Below, piece after piece: positions 39,999 to 50,100 of a stretch of 64,000 bases of DNA. Position 1 is the first letter of the stretch. Each line of letters opens with the position of its first letter. This DNA is from a virus: positions 1-64,000 of IMG/VR virus record IMGVR_UViG_3300023235_000012. One strand, given 5' to 3'. Below the pieces are notes generated by a model. That model was not told the DNA's origin and did not search any database. It worked only from the letters and a program-made list of their open reading frames with translations. The position numbers and the translations under genes were made by a program.

Positions 39999-40580
39999 TT
40001 AATCTTGTTTTGATTCCGGCACGTCGACATATTCTCTTTTCGGAATATATGGAAAAGCAATGTTTACTCGACTATCTCGATTGGTGAAACACATACCGTC
40101 TGGTTCACGGAATACTCTTCCATCAATGTCATATGCTTGATCGTTTTCTTTGAATACGTGACTGCATCTTTTATTTTGGAAAATGCCTTCGCCGCACTCA
40201 ATCCATTCGTCATCACCACCGGTAAGTGGAGTTAATGGTTCGAACATGGCCAAATCTTTGAATAAGTTTACTGCGATACCAGCGCTCATACCTGAATGAC
40301 CTTCATCACTAAATTGACGTATCATCGATAAAACTGCATTGGGCATCATATCTCCGTACATTGCATCATCATCAAACCAGCCCGCGCGTTGCAGCTCTTC
40401 ACGAGCATAAATCTCTGAATTACCAGGTTTATAACCAATCCATTTTAGACGTTCGCATGCATTGCGCATGTTATGTACCATACCGTCCCGAATGTCAAAT
40501 AACATCCGTTGAATTTTTGACGAAATAGTTTCTTTATATTCACATCTTTCGGCTGAAGCTGCAATTTGGTTTGACATCAT
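39999..40580 (-). CDS. Widely conserved phage hypothetical protein (193 aa)
   Basis: The segments REELQRAGWFDDDAMYGDM, GHSGMSAGIAVNLF, FEPLTPLTGGDDEW and DIDGRVFREPDG belong to a strongly conserved phage family of unknown function. Complete length. No catalytic motif known to me. Confidence 0.75.
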   Translation of the reverse strand: MMSNQIAASAERCEYKETISSKIQRMLFDIRDGMVHNMRNACERLKWIGYKPGNSEIYAREELQRAGWFDDDAMYGDMMPNAVLSMIRQFSDEGHSGMSAGIAVNLFKDLAMFEPLTPLTGGDDEWIECGEGIFQNKRCSHVFKENDQAYDIDGRVFREPDGMCFTNRDSRVNIAFPYIPKREYVDVPESKQD

Positions 40581-40653
40581 TTCTCCATCTGATGTTTAAC
40601 TATATTTTCTTTTAAAGGTTAACACAGAACAAGATAGATATCAAAATATCATT

Positions 40654-41307
40654 TTATGTCCAAAGTGAATGGAAGTATTTCCCGAACAAAAGGAAACCAT
40701 TGGCCATCCGTTCTTGATGAGCTCTGATTCCTTTTTCGTCGTGTTTACCTTCTTCAATCCAACGAACAGGTTTAGATTTTTTGCCTTCATCTTCAGGATA
40801 CTTCTTGTCGTCTAATTCTGGGTATTTTTCCCAGAATTGATCTTCCCAGTCAATAGTGTTCTGTTCGAAGGCCCAGATCATTTCGTCCAAAATCCATTCC
40901 CATCGTTTGAAAAAATTATCATCTGTATCCCATTTGTTTTTTAATGCTGAAGTATTAGTTGAACGAAGCTCTTCAGGAACGTCTTCATCGTTGACGAATG
41001 GAGCACCGACCTTCCTTTCTTTCAACTGCTTAAGCAGTGGGAGGATGATAATGGAAAGTGTGTGGTCCATTGACCAGATGTCATATGGATCAATTCGGAT
41101 TTTGATTTTTCGTTCTCGTCTTTCGTGAATCCAATTGCACCAATCACCTAGCCGACTATCAGCAAGTTTTTCACCGAAAGCATGGACCCAATCTGGCTTT
41201 TCCAAAATTCCGAGCTCATCTTTCTGCAATGGTACCCAAAAACAGAGCAGATCAGCTATTTGATAAGGTCCCCAATATTTTAAAAACGGGCCTATTCTGA
41301 CTTTCAT
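40654..41307 (-). CDS. Conserved phage hypothetical protein (217 aa)
   Basis: KIRIDPYDIWSMDHTLSIIILP (in parts), GAPFVNDEDVPEELRS and WILDEMIWAFEQ are hallmarks of a conserved T4-like phage family of unknown function. Complete length; coupled to the 60-aa gene downstream by ATGA. Confidence 0.75.
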   Translation of the reverse strand: MKVRIGPFLKYWGPYQIADLLCFWVPLQKDELGILEKPDWVHAFGEKLADSRLGDWCNWIHERRERKIKIRIDPYDIWSMDHTLSIIILPLLKQLKERKVGAPFVNDEDVPEELRSTNTSALKNKWDTDDNFFKRWEWILDEMIWAFEQNTIDWEDQFWEKYPELDDKKYPEDEGKKSKPVRWIEEGKHDEKGIRAHQERMANGFLLFGKYFHSLWT

Positions 41308-41486
41308 GTTCCTATTTCTTCTTTCTCAAAGTTCATAATTGCTAGTTTCATCTGAAGAGTGTCTTCGACGCCATCGTCATCAACTTCAAGTGACCATTTT
41401 TCGATGATTTCGAGTGGATCCCATCCTCGCTTTTTTAGCAGGCGCATCGCTTGAATCGTTTTATAATAGCTCTGATTTTCTGCCAT
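41304..41486 (-). CDS. Small hypothetical protein (60 aa)
   Basis: MAENQSYYKTIQAMRLLKKRG start, acidic C-terminus. Coupled by ATGA to the next gene and driven by the promoter at 41507-41535. Function unknown. Confidence 0.6.
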   Translation of the reverse strand: MAENQSYYKTIQAMRLLKKRGWDPLEIIEKWSLEVDDDGVEDTLQMKLAIMNFEKEEIGT

Positions 41487-41506
41487 TTCTATTCTCCTTA
41501 ACTTAT

Positions 41507-41535
41507 AATATAAAGTAGAACAAGGAGATTGTCAA
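41507..41535 (-). promoter_or_regulatory. Sigma70-like promoter
   Basis: Minus strand TTGACA (41535-41530), 17 nt, TATATT (41512-41507). Confidence 0.7.
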
Positions 41536-41537
41536 TA

Positions 41538-42008
41538 TTATTGAACAAGCCCCATCAAATAGCCTTCACCTTTAACTAACGAGATAGATTCTTTTCTGTT
41601 GATTTTGGGAGAGACATAAGAGCAATGAACCCATCCTGCGGTTGGGACTCCTCGTTGCGCAAATTCAAGGATGAGCTGATCGAAGTCTAAATAGTTTTCT
41701 ATAAAACTAGCAAGATCAAAATTTGAAATCCCTGGGATTTCAAAATCTACTGCCTCACCCTTGGCGTGTTGACTAGTATCTTTTGAACCAATTTTTCTGT
41801 TAAGTTCTAAACAACGGAAACCAGAATTAGGCGAGAATGGAATCCCAAAATGATCCCGACATGGCTGAAGAATATTAATAGCAATTAATTTGAGTTTTTG
41901 GATGATGAGTTTATCAGTTGGCCAGTTGTCAATTCCGTGACGATCAGCGGTGCTTGACTTAACCATTTCGGCTAGAGTAAAATTAGAAGATAGGCGAATA
42001 TTTTCCAT
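41538..42008 (-). CDS. Peptidase M15-type endolysin or D-Ala-D-Ala hydrolase
   Basis: 156 aa. NFTLAEMVKSSTAD and the substrate loop NSGFRCLELNRKIG lead to the zinc ligands: SQHAKGEAVDF (His about 80, Asp about 87) and WVHCS (His about 127). This is the Peptidase_M15_3 pattern that cuts peptidoglycan peptides. No signal peptide is visible, so it needs a holin or acts as a virion-associated lysin. It lies at the 3' end of the fibre gene run. Confidence 0.82.
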   Translation of the reverse strand: MENIRLSSNFTLAEMVKSSTADRHGIDNWPTDKLIIQKLKLIAINILQPCRDHFGIPFSPNSGFRCLELNRKIGSKDTSQHAKGEAVDFEIPGISNFDLASFIENYLDFDQLILEFAQRGVPTAGWVHCSYVSPKINRKESISLVKGEGYLMGLVQ

Positions 42009-42023
42009 TGTATCCTCGTTTGG

Positions 42024-44498
42024 TTATTTTGCTAAAGCAGAGACTCTGCTAAGAATAGGTAAATCATTGTGGTTGTTCTGGCTTACCGTTACATCTGATT
42101 CAGTTTTTAATGCAATATCGGCCATCGCCAAGAAGATATAATCACCACCATTGCGGTTTATCTGATCATCAGCTGTTCTAATTTTGAAACCATTGAAGAG
42201 AAAATCTATTTCTTCACTTCCAGTAGTCTCAGCGGTGTTGATTTCAGCTAGTAGCTGATCGTCCATCTCGTTAAATGTACTTCTAGATGTATCATACATG
42301 AACCAAGATCCAATCACATCCAATCTTTTGATAAGAACAAATCTTGATTTGAAACCCGTATGAGCGTAAGCGCCGTCGACCAAACCATTACCAGTATAGC
42401 TTCCTACTTTGCAAACTCCATCAACTGATCGAAAAGCATAGCAGATTATAGGATCCGGTGACCCGTTGGATCTATTATGGGTTCCTAAGGTGATAACACT
42501 GGCATCTGCATCAATATCATTGAAAAGCTGTGAACTTACATTCGTAATGGCGCTAGTGGTAGGAGTCAAATAATTAGTTCCGCCATAAATCAAGGTTTCT
42601 TGTGCAGTCCAATCTTCTACATCACTTAAATTCTTGAACATCATAAATTGTGGTACACCCTGAAGACCATGACCTATAGTCGCACCGCCTGTTCCATTAC
42701 CCGTATAACTGATAATACTGAAATGACCAGGTTCAGCTACGCTAACGGTGCTAGTGATAGAGCCCGAAGAGTTGGTAACTCCTGTTCCGCCACCTGCTAA
42801 CCAATTCCAAGAAACATAATCTTCTAAATTAGTGTTTACTTTGACATCGGCACCTAAAGAAAAACCATCACTGTCAAATGACGTGATCGTATCAGCGTCT
42901 GTTGCTTCGGCTATCGTGGTATCGATACTGATTATTTCTCCGGCTCCTCTTATAGAATCGGTTAGAACATGACTGTCGGCGGCTGTGCGATTTTTGATCC
43001 AAATCAAATCGGGTTGAAAACCCAAACCAGTGATGCTTTTTGTTGAACCGTTTCCTTCATAAGTGCTAGCTTGAAAATAATCATTAGCAAGATATGCTGC
43101 TTTCGGAATACTTGAGATTTTTAAAATTTTCTCATTACTTGGAGCAGTTGCACCAAAATCCCAATCTTGAATTGAAGATCCACTACCATCAGCATATCCA
43201 CTTGCAAAGGTTACCGCCACCGTATTATCAAAGCTAATAGGTCCCTGGCTACTGCCATTCTTCCAGAAGGTCACTTCACCATTATCAGTATCTATTTTAA
43301 TACCGATAAGAGTAAGTGTTCCATAGCTTTCACCATATGTTGTACCAGTCCCATTAATATATTTTTTTCCATTTAAGGAATATCCGATAGAAACTAAACC
43401 TGTCGCTGCATCTCCTGGATAACGAGTGATGGTGCTTCTATAATAGAAACCTTCTCCAACGATTCCAACCATTGCTCCAGATACATTAGTCGTCATTGTT
43501 ACTTCGGCATAATAACTTCCAGAATTTGGAGGAGCAAAAATTGAAGCTTGAGCACATCCTTGCCGTGAACTGCGCCATCGCAATGCACCGTCCGAAATCG
43601 TACCGTCATTAGTCAATATATTGAGAACTGTTTTTTGATTTGACGGAGTGTCGTCTGTTCCATTAGTAGCATGATCCATTATGGTTGGAGTAAATCCATT
43701 CCCATTTCCACTTGCATCAGTTCCGTCACCTATTCCATCTGTCAAACAGAACGCATTGCCACCTAAAGAAGTAGCTAAGGCCGTTATTTCTTCATCTGAC
43801 CGTGGAGTCCATTCTTGTCTTCCGGAGCCTACTGTTCTAAAAATTCCGAAATCAGTCACAGCGTGATCACTATTCTGAATTGACACCTGCGGTAATCCTA
43901 AAACCTGAGAGATGTATATCGCTCCAAAAGCTGAAGCACTATCTTTTCCGATGCGGATTTTATTGACTGTATTGAACCAAGATGGGTTCGCTGTAATCGC
44001 TACGTCTGTTCCCCAAGTTATTTCTAAACCATTAACATAAACAGAAAGATCAGGAGATCCACCTTGTTCTACACTTACAACGAAATGATACCAACCAGTA
44101 TCTCTAAAGACTTGATCACTGACATGGGCATTATTATTTAGATTGACTCGTAGCTTATCATCGGCATCAAATCTAATAATTTCTTCATTGCCACTGACAT
44201 CAGTGCAGATAATTGGAGAAGTTCCTGCAGCCGAAATTTCTGTTCTTTTTACCCAAAATGAAAGGATAAATCTGACGCTTTCTTCATCGACGCCAAAAAG
44301 ACTAGTCTGCTCTAACATCTCATCAGTTCCGTTAAACCAGGCCGATTGATTAATCTCACCCTGGTTTAACGTATTCCATACTCCAGCTTCTTGATATTGC
44401 TGAACCCTGGACAAACCCCAAGGTCTTGCGAAATTTCCACTAACTTGATCCTGGAGTTCTTTAGCCTGAGAAGCTGTCAATACTGTCTTTTGTGTCAT
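42024..44498 (-). CDS. Tail fibre/appendage protein with LamG-like modules
   Basis: 824 aa. The N-terminal 60 residues contain QGEINQSAWFNGT, then a LamG/concanavalin-like module (about 60-230), a SPRY-like module (about 300-470) and repeated DUF7483-type modules (LGFQPDLIWIKNRT, GNGTGGATIGHGL, GSWFMYDTSRSTFNE). The last 100 residues are nearly the same as in the plus-strand fibre at 47196-50615. Probably a receptor-binding fibre with a swappable tip. Late-type promoter for the run at 45281-45287. Confidence 0.8.
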   Translation of the reverse strand: MTQKTVLTASQAKELQDQVSGNFARPWGLSRVQQYQEAGVWNTLNQGEINQSAWFNGTDEMLEQTSLFGVDEESVRFILSFWVKRTEISAAGTSPIICTDVSGNEEIIRFDADDKLRVNLNNNAHVSDQVFRDTGWYHFVVSVEQGGSPDLSVYVNGLEITWGTDVAITANPSWFNTVNKIRIGKDSASAFGAIYISQVLGLPQVSIQNSDHAVTDFGIFRTVGSGRQEWTPRSDEEITALATSLGGNAFCLTDGIGDGTDASGNGNGFTPTIMDHATNGTDDTPSNQKTVLNILTNDGTISDGALRWRSSRQGCAQASIFAPPNSGSYYAEVTMTTNVSGAMVGIVGEGFYYRSTITRYPGDAATGLVSIGYSLNGKKYINGTGTTYGESYGTLTLIGIKIDTDNGEVTFWKNGSSQGPISFDNTVAVTFASGYADGSGSSIQDWDFGATAPSNEKILKISSIPKAAYLANDYFQASTYEGNGSTKSITGLGFQPDLIWIKNRTAADSHVLTDSIRGAGEIISIDTTIAEATDADTITSFDSDGFSLGADVKVNTNLEDYVSWNWLAGGGTGVTNSSGSITSTVSVAEPGHFSIISYTGNGTGGATIGHGLQGVPQFMMFKNLSDVEDWTAQETLIYGGTNYLTPTTSAITNVSSQLFNDIDADASVITLGTHNRSNGSPDPIICYAFRSVDGVCKVGSYTGNGLVDGAYAHTGFKSRFVLIKRLDVIGSWFMYDTSRSTFNEMDDQLLAEINTAETTGSEEIDFLFNGFKIRTADDQINRNGGDYIFLAMADIALKTESDVTVSQNNHNDLPILSRVSALAK

Positions 44499-44506
44499 TT
44501 TCTTCC

Positions 44507-45202
44507 TTACTTATTTCGGCCGGAAAGGATTGCGTCTAATCTGTTTGCGTCGCCTGCTTGAACCTGAACAGTATCTCCTGACAGAATTGCCTTCGGCTTT
44601 TCTAGGATTTCAATAGAGCTGTTTGCAGGGATGATCAGAGTTTTGACCCAATCGATTAAAGTTGCGGCAGAGTTGGTTGTCCATGTAACCGTTCCGGTCG
44701 TATCAGAACCAGAATCGTTCACCAATATCAATGATTCTAACATCTGACCGGTCCCAGTTCCAGTGAATAAAGTGGTCAAGGTGGTGTTCGCCAGGCTTAA
44801 GCTGGCATTAAAATGTTCAGTGTCTGCCGCCAATTCAATACCTGAAACAGAAATATCAATGACGCTTGTAACAGAACCTAGTGCTCTGATTTTATCACTG
44901 GTTTCTAGAACCTTTGGTTTTACCAAAAGCTCAATCGTTTCTCCTGCAGCAAGTGGCATTTCATGTGCTAGTTTGTATTCAACCGGTCCAGCACTATTGT
45001 CAGAAAGGGTTACCGTAAAAGTCCTGGAAATAGTGTCAGTGTTCGTGACCTGGATACTATAAACAAGAGTACGAGTAGAAGCTGGTGTGGTATAAACATC
45101 AGCGTTTGATCCCGTAAGAGTAGCCTCTCCTAAATCAGAAACATTCGTATTAAAGTGATCGACTTGGACATCAACCATTGAATTGTGGATTCTTTCTAGC
45201 AT
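44507..45202 (-). CDS. Beta-rich virion protein with two repeats
   Basis: 231 aa built from two repeats of about 100 aa, each with a ...TLF/TFTVT... strand, a KPK-containing turn (LLVKPKVLETSDKI, ILEKPKAILSGDTV) and a final small strand. Thr/Ser-rich, like phage fibre or neck-whisker proteins. It starts 80 nt from a late-type promoter. Exact role unknown. Confidence 0.7.
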   Translation of the reverse strand: MLERIHNSMVDVQVDHFNTNVSDLGEATLTGSNADVYTTPASTRTLVYSIQVTNTDTISRTFTVTLSDNSAGPVEYKLAHEMPLAAGETIELLVKPKVLETSDKIRALGSVTSVIDISVSGIELAADTEHFNASLSLANTTLTTLFTGTGTGQMLESLILVNDSGSDTTGTVTWTTNSAATLIDWVKTLIIPANSSIEILEKPKAILSGDTVQVQAGDANRLDAILSGRNK

Positions 45203-45280
45203 TTTCTTCCCTCTTGGAGTTAGACACCATTCGTATTAATAGTTCATGTGGTTTCATTCTGTTTTGAAACCTTCTAACCT

Positions 45281-45287
45281 TATTTAG
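45281..45287 (-). promoter_or_regulatory. Late-type promoter (minus)
   Basis: Minus strand CTAAATA upstream of the 45202-42024 run. Confidence 0.5.
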
Positions 45288-45292
45288 TCGAT

Positions 45293-45303
45293 ACAATAAA
45301 TAC
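45293..45303 (+). promoter_or_regulatory. Late-type promoter (plus)
   Basis: ACAATAAATAC, 28 nt upstream of the ATG at 45331. Confidence 0.55.
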
Positions 45304-45330
45304 AGTTAGAATCAAATAATAGGGGACACT

Positions 45331-46290
45331 ATGTCTTATATTGGGATAGCAAAAGAATCATCTTTACATCTTGGAAGAACTGATTTTGGCAGAGATCGGA
45401 CCAGTAATATGGTCATCGATCGCTTCACTTCAGATGGAACAATTGGACCCTACGTCCTATCAGAATTCGTCCCTTTAGGTGATTTCAATTCTACCACGAA
45501 AGAAGATGGGGTCGATGTTTGGGTTGGCGGTGCTTTTCAAGCATCTGACGGTTATTCCATTGACGGATTGAGCCTAACTTTTGATAACGTACCATCGTTT
45601 GGGCTCGATATTGTTGTCAAACATCGATTTGTAAAATTAGCTGAAGGCTCTGTCGCCAAAAGATCAGTAAGTGACGATTCGATTGCCGACGATGCACTGA
45701 CACTCGTAAAGATGAAGAATCAAACGAGCGATGGTCTGTTGGGTTGGGGAGCTGATGGAACGGCCGCATTGATTAATCTTCCAGGAACTACGGACCAGAA
45801 CAAAACAAATATAGCATTGAATAAATTTCGTACCATCAGAAACAACGGACTGACGGTTCAAGGAATGATCGACGGTATCGCAGATGAATTCAATGATGAA
45901 ACCGGCATTGACACTACAACATCAACCAACGAAACTTTCGTGACTGGTTATTACATCAACTCTTCTGGTATTGTTATGAATCTAGCTTCAATCCTCTTTA
46001 CGGCAAATAATCAACCCGAAGAAGCTTATGTTGTCGTCTCACATGAATTTATTGATTCAGGAAACATCAATTCTGACTTTGTCATTGAAGCTTCTAGAGA
46101 CAATGGAACAACTTGGACAACGGCAATTTTAACCGATACTTCGCTTGATGTTGATGGGACTGGGATAAAAACACTGTCTAGTTTTATCGATCTCTCATCT
46201 CAACCAGTCGGAACTTACATGAAGTACCGGATAAAGACGGCGAATAGCGTCGAACAGAAATTTCACGGCGTCAGCCTTCAGTGGAGATAA
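45331..46290 (+). CDS. Tail appendage protein, short paralog 1
   Basis: 319 aa. An N-terminal domain (about 30-110) with DVWVGGAFQASDGY and a C-terminal domain (about 225-319) ending VSLQWR are shared with the next two genes. The central DEFNDETGID segment is also shared with the second. Likely subunits of one fibre or baseplate appendage. AGGGGAC ribosome site. Function within the virion unknown. Confidence 0.75.
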   Translation: MSYIGIAKESSLHLGRTDFGRDRTSNMVIDRFTSDGTIGPYVLSEFVPLGDFNSTTKEDGVDVWVGGAFQASDGYSIDGLSLTFDNVPSFGLDIVVKHRFVKLAEGSVAKRSVSDDSIADDALTLVKMKNQTSDGLLGWGADGTAALINLPGTTDQNKTNIALNKFRTIRNNGLTVQGMIDGIADEFNDETGIDTTTSTNETFVTGYYINSSGIVMNLASILFTANNQPEEAYVVVSHEFIDSGNINSDFVIEASRDNGTTWTTAILTDTSLDVDGTGIKTLSSFIDLSSQPVGTYMKYRIKTANSVEQKFHGVSLQWR

Positions 46291-46293
46291 TAT

Positions 46294-47190
46294 ATGCCTT
46301 TAATGGGAAGACAACCAATCAGGAAAAAATTAGACCATGGTGTCACGGTGGTAACTGGTTCTGGCAGTACCGGGCCTTTTACCACACCAAAAACAGGATC
46401 AGATGAATCGTTTGATGTTTGGGTTGGTGGAGCATGGCAATCGCCAGCGGCTTATAGTGTGACTGGTACCAACTTGACAATGTCTGAAGCTGTTCCTACT
46501 GGTATGTCGATAGTTATCAAGACCAGAGAAGGTCGTCAAGGGACTGCTGTACCGAACGTTGGTATGGTTTCTACTTCAATGATACAGGATGGCGCTTTTG
46601 ATCTTTCCAATTTGGCAGATGGCACGGCAGGTTTCGTTGTTCAGTTTGTTGGTGGAAATCCAACCGGCGTTGACCCAATTGCAGAATCTAGAGAAGATCA
46701 ACGACGAATCATGATAAATTCTATGCGGATTGCAGAGAACAGCGGGCAAGCCATCTATGGAATGAAAGACGGTATATCGGATGTTTTCAACGACGCTACT
46801 GGGTATGATGCCGCTGGCTCGACTAATGAGACTTTTTTTGGTTCAGGGATTACAAACACCTCTCTTGCAATGGTCTTACTATCTGAAGTGTTCACTGCTT
46901 CTGTACAACCAGACGAAGCTTACGTCGTCGTTCAACATAAGGCTTTGGCTGCGACCACCATAAATACTGACATCATAGTGGCTGTTTCAAGGGACAATGG
47001 AGTGACTTTCACAAACGCTACGCTAGTAGATGACGGAACGCTAAGCACTGAAGAATCCGACGGGACTCACAAGATTTTTTCAGCCACTGTTGATATTAGT
47101 GGCCAACCAGCCGGAACGTCAATGCTTTACAGAATTACAACCACCACAGTAGATCAAGAGATTCACGGTGTTGGTCTACAATGGAGATAA
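46294..47190 (+). CDS. Tail appendage protein, short paralog 2
   Basis: 298 aa. DVWVGGAWQSPAAY (N-terminal domain), VFNDATGYDAAGSTNETF in the centre, and PDEAYVVVQHKAL with a terminal VGLQWR, all matching paralog 1. Starts 4 nt after the previous stop, using GGAGA from the last codons as its ribosome site. Confidence 0.75.
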   Translation: MPLMGRQPIRKKLDHGVTVVTGSGSTGPFTTPKTGSDESFDVWVGGAWQSPAAYSVTGTNLTMSEAVPTGMSIVIKTREGRQGTAVPNVGMVSTSMIQDGAFDLSNLADGTAGFVVQFVGGNPTGVDPIAESREDQRRIMINSMRIAENSGQAIYGMKDGISDVFNDATGYDAAGSTNETFFGSGITNTSLAMVLLSEVFTASVQPDEAYVVVQHKALAATTINTDIIVAVSRDNGVTFTNATLVDDGTLSTEESDGTHKIFSATVDISGQPAGTSMLYRITTTTVDQEIHGVGLQWR

Positions 47191-47195
47191 CATAG

Positions 47196-50100
47196 ATGAC
47201 TTACGTCGGAAACTCAAAGACAGCAGGCTTGGATTTTGGTCAGCTAACATTCTCGGCGACGGGTAATGGGATCTTAGTCGATTTTACGCTTCCAGAAAGC
47301 CCTGGAGCTGATGGAGCAATTGACGTCTGGGTGGGTAACGTCTTCCAGTCTTACGATGCTTATTATACCAACGGGACCATGCTTACCTTCACTGAAGCAC
47401 CAGCAGATGGTGCTCCTATCTATGTAAAATATCGAGGGAAGGGTTTTGGAATTGATGTCAGTTCAGATGTTATCTCCGATGGTGATTTTAAGAAAGGAAT
47501 AACACTCGATAAATTAGCGTCAGGGACAGCTGGCAACGTCATTAGGTATGTTAATGGTGTAGCAACATCGCGACCTGAAGAAGAATTAGCTGATCCAAAC
47601 GATAGAAAAGAAATTTTCTTGAACAGCAAGATGATAGCCGAGAACGCCGGTTTCGCTGTCCATCAAACTGTAGATGGCATTACAGATTCATACACCTTCT
47701 CAGATGGTGTTGTAAATTTAGAGAATTGGGTTTCCTCTGATTATGATAGAGTAAGCCAGTCGGCTTGGTTAGACGGTACGGCTGATAATCGAACGAAAAC
47801 TTACGGTGGTGCTGGTGATCAGACGAAATGGATCATGAGTGCATGGATTCAACGAACTGAATTTAGTATAGATTCTTATTTTTTAACTGCAGACACTACT
47901 AGCCGTTCTATTATTGGTTTTGACAGCAGCAACAGGTTGCATTTTAATAACCATACAGGCGCGGCGGACAGACTTCGTGTTTCTTCTCGAGTGTTTCGAG
48001 ACACCGAATGGCTTCACGTTTTAATCTCTTGGGATACAGACGCCGCCTACGTAGGAGACGCCAAGCTAGAAATTTATGTTAATAATGAAGCTATTACAGC
48101 TTTTGACACTTCAACTGGAGTAATAGGTGATGCCGATACCGGAAAGATTCTAGGTACTGCAATACATCATCTAGGTGGAAATTCTACAGAAACTTTTGCT
48201 GGGTTTATTTCTCAATTCAGTATAATGGATGGAGTATCTTTACAAGCAGGTGATTATTCTACTACTGATTTCGGAGAATCAATCATCGTCGGAAGCAAAA
48301 CGATAGAATGGGTTCCGAAAACAGACGCCAGTGTCGTCGCTGTGGCGACTGCTGCCGGTGGTAATTCAGTCTGCATGACGTCAGCAATTGGAGATGGAAC
48401 TGACGCCAGTACCAATGCTAATAATTTCACTGCTGCTGGTGGAAGTATGGATCACGCAACCAATGGATCAGATAATTCACCGTCAAATACTCTGTCGATT
48501 TTTAATATTATTCATCCTACTGATTCAGGTTTTGCTTATGCAGATAAAATTCGCACAATTACCTCGTCGGGAACTGGAGGATTTGCAGTAACGACTATCC
48601 CGTTCGATGTTGAAAGAAATTTCTATTGTGAATTTGATTGTTCAACTATGAGCGGTTCAAGCGCTAACATGGGAGTTGGCATCATTTCGGTCGATGCGTA
48701 CAACATTGGCGATCTGCCTGCCGTATCAGCTAATGCTTATGGTTATAATACTGACGGAACACTTCGCAACAATAACAGTACTAGTGCTTATGGTAATAGT
48801 TGGATAGCAACTGATGTTATCGGTATTCATGTTTCAGGTGGTACATTGGTGTTCGAGAAGAATGGTGCCGGACAAGGAAATGCTGTCACTGGATTGACTG
48901 GAAAATGGTTCATTGTTCTTTGGGATGATTCAGCTAATACTCTTGCTGGAACGTTCTACTTTGATGTTGTTGAATGGACCCAGGCATCGCCTAGTGGAAC
49001 TTTACCAATTGATACAAAACATGCGACTTCATCTCCAGAAAACCAAGGATTTGGTTGGTTCAATACAGTAACCTATACTGGAACCGGGGCTTCACTTGCA
49101 AACTCTGATGTAGGATTTGAACCTGCATTGGTTTGGATAAAAAATCGAGAGACCGGTACAACAGATAGTCATCAAATTTATGATTTTATCAGAGGATCTC
49201 AACAATCTTTAAGTTCTGATGTTGATGCTATAGAAACAACGGTTGCACAAGGATTAACCAGTTTTGATGTTTCTGGATTCACCGTTGGAACCGATGTTGC
49301 TCACAATACAGTAAGTGAAAATTATGTAGCTTGGTGTTGGAAAGCTGGTGAAACCAGCGAAGCAAATACAGATGGCACAATCAATACGACAATAAGTGTT
49401 GCAAAACCAGGACATTTTAGTATTGTAAGAATGCTTTCGGCTGATGCTACAGGAGCGAACGCAACTCTGGGTCATGGTCTTGGTGGTACACCCGAATTGA
49501 TTATAGGTAAGAGGACTAGTTCTGCAACACAATCTTGGCCAGTCTATTCGGAATATCTTATCGCGGGAGATACACTCTATCTTGACACTAATGCATTAAC
49601 AACGACATCTGCTACTACCTGGAACAGCGGAAGCGGTATTAACAGCACCGTGTTTCCGGTTGGAAGTAGTAATGATACCAATAATTCTAGTTCTGATTAT
49701 GTTTTCTATTGCTTCCGATCTGTTGATGGAGTTTGTAAAGTAGGAAGCTATACTGGTAATGGTGCTGTTGACGGGCCATTTGTTCATCTTGGATTTAAGC
49801 CACGCTTTATATTAATCAAGCGAACAGACGTCGCTGGTTCTTGGTTCATGTATGATACAGCTAGGAGTATTTTCAACGAAATAGATGATCAGCTTTTAGC
49901 TGAAATCAACACTGCTGAGACCACTGGAAGTGAAGAATTAGATTTCCTTGGAACTGGTTTCAAAATCAGAGCAGTTGACGCTCAGATAAATGCTACTGGT
50001 GGTGATTATATCTATCTAGCAATGGCTGATTTTGCTGAACAGAAAGATAGACATTTGATCGAGTCTGGAAGTGAAATGACGTTGATTTCGATGGCTCAGA

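Noticed and set aside
40616-40644. Sigma70-like promoter upstream of the 40580 gene (TTGATA, 17 nt, TAACCT)
   Set aside because: The -10 box is too poor to claim, although the spacer ends TGTGT like the others.
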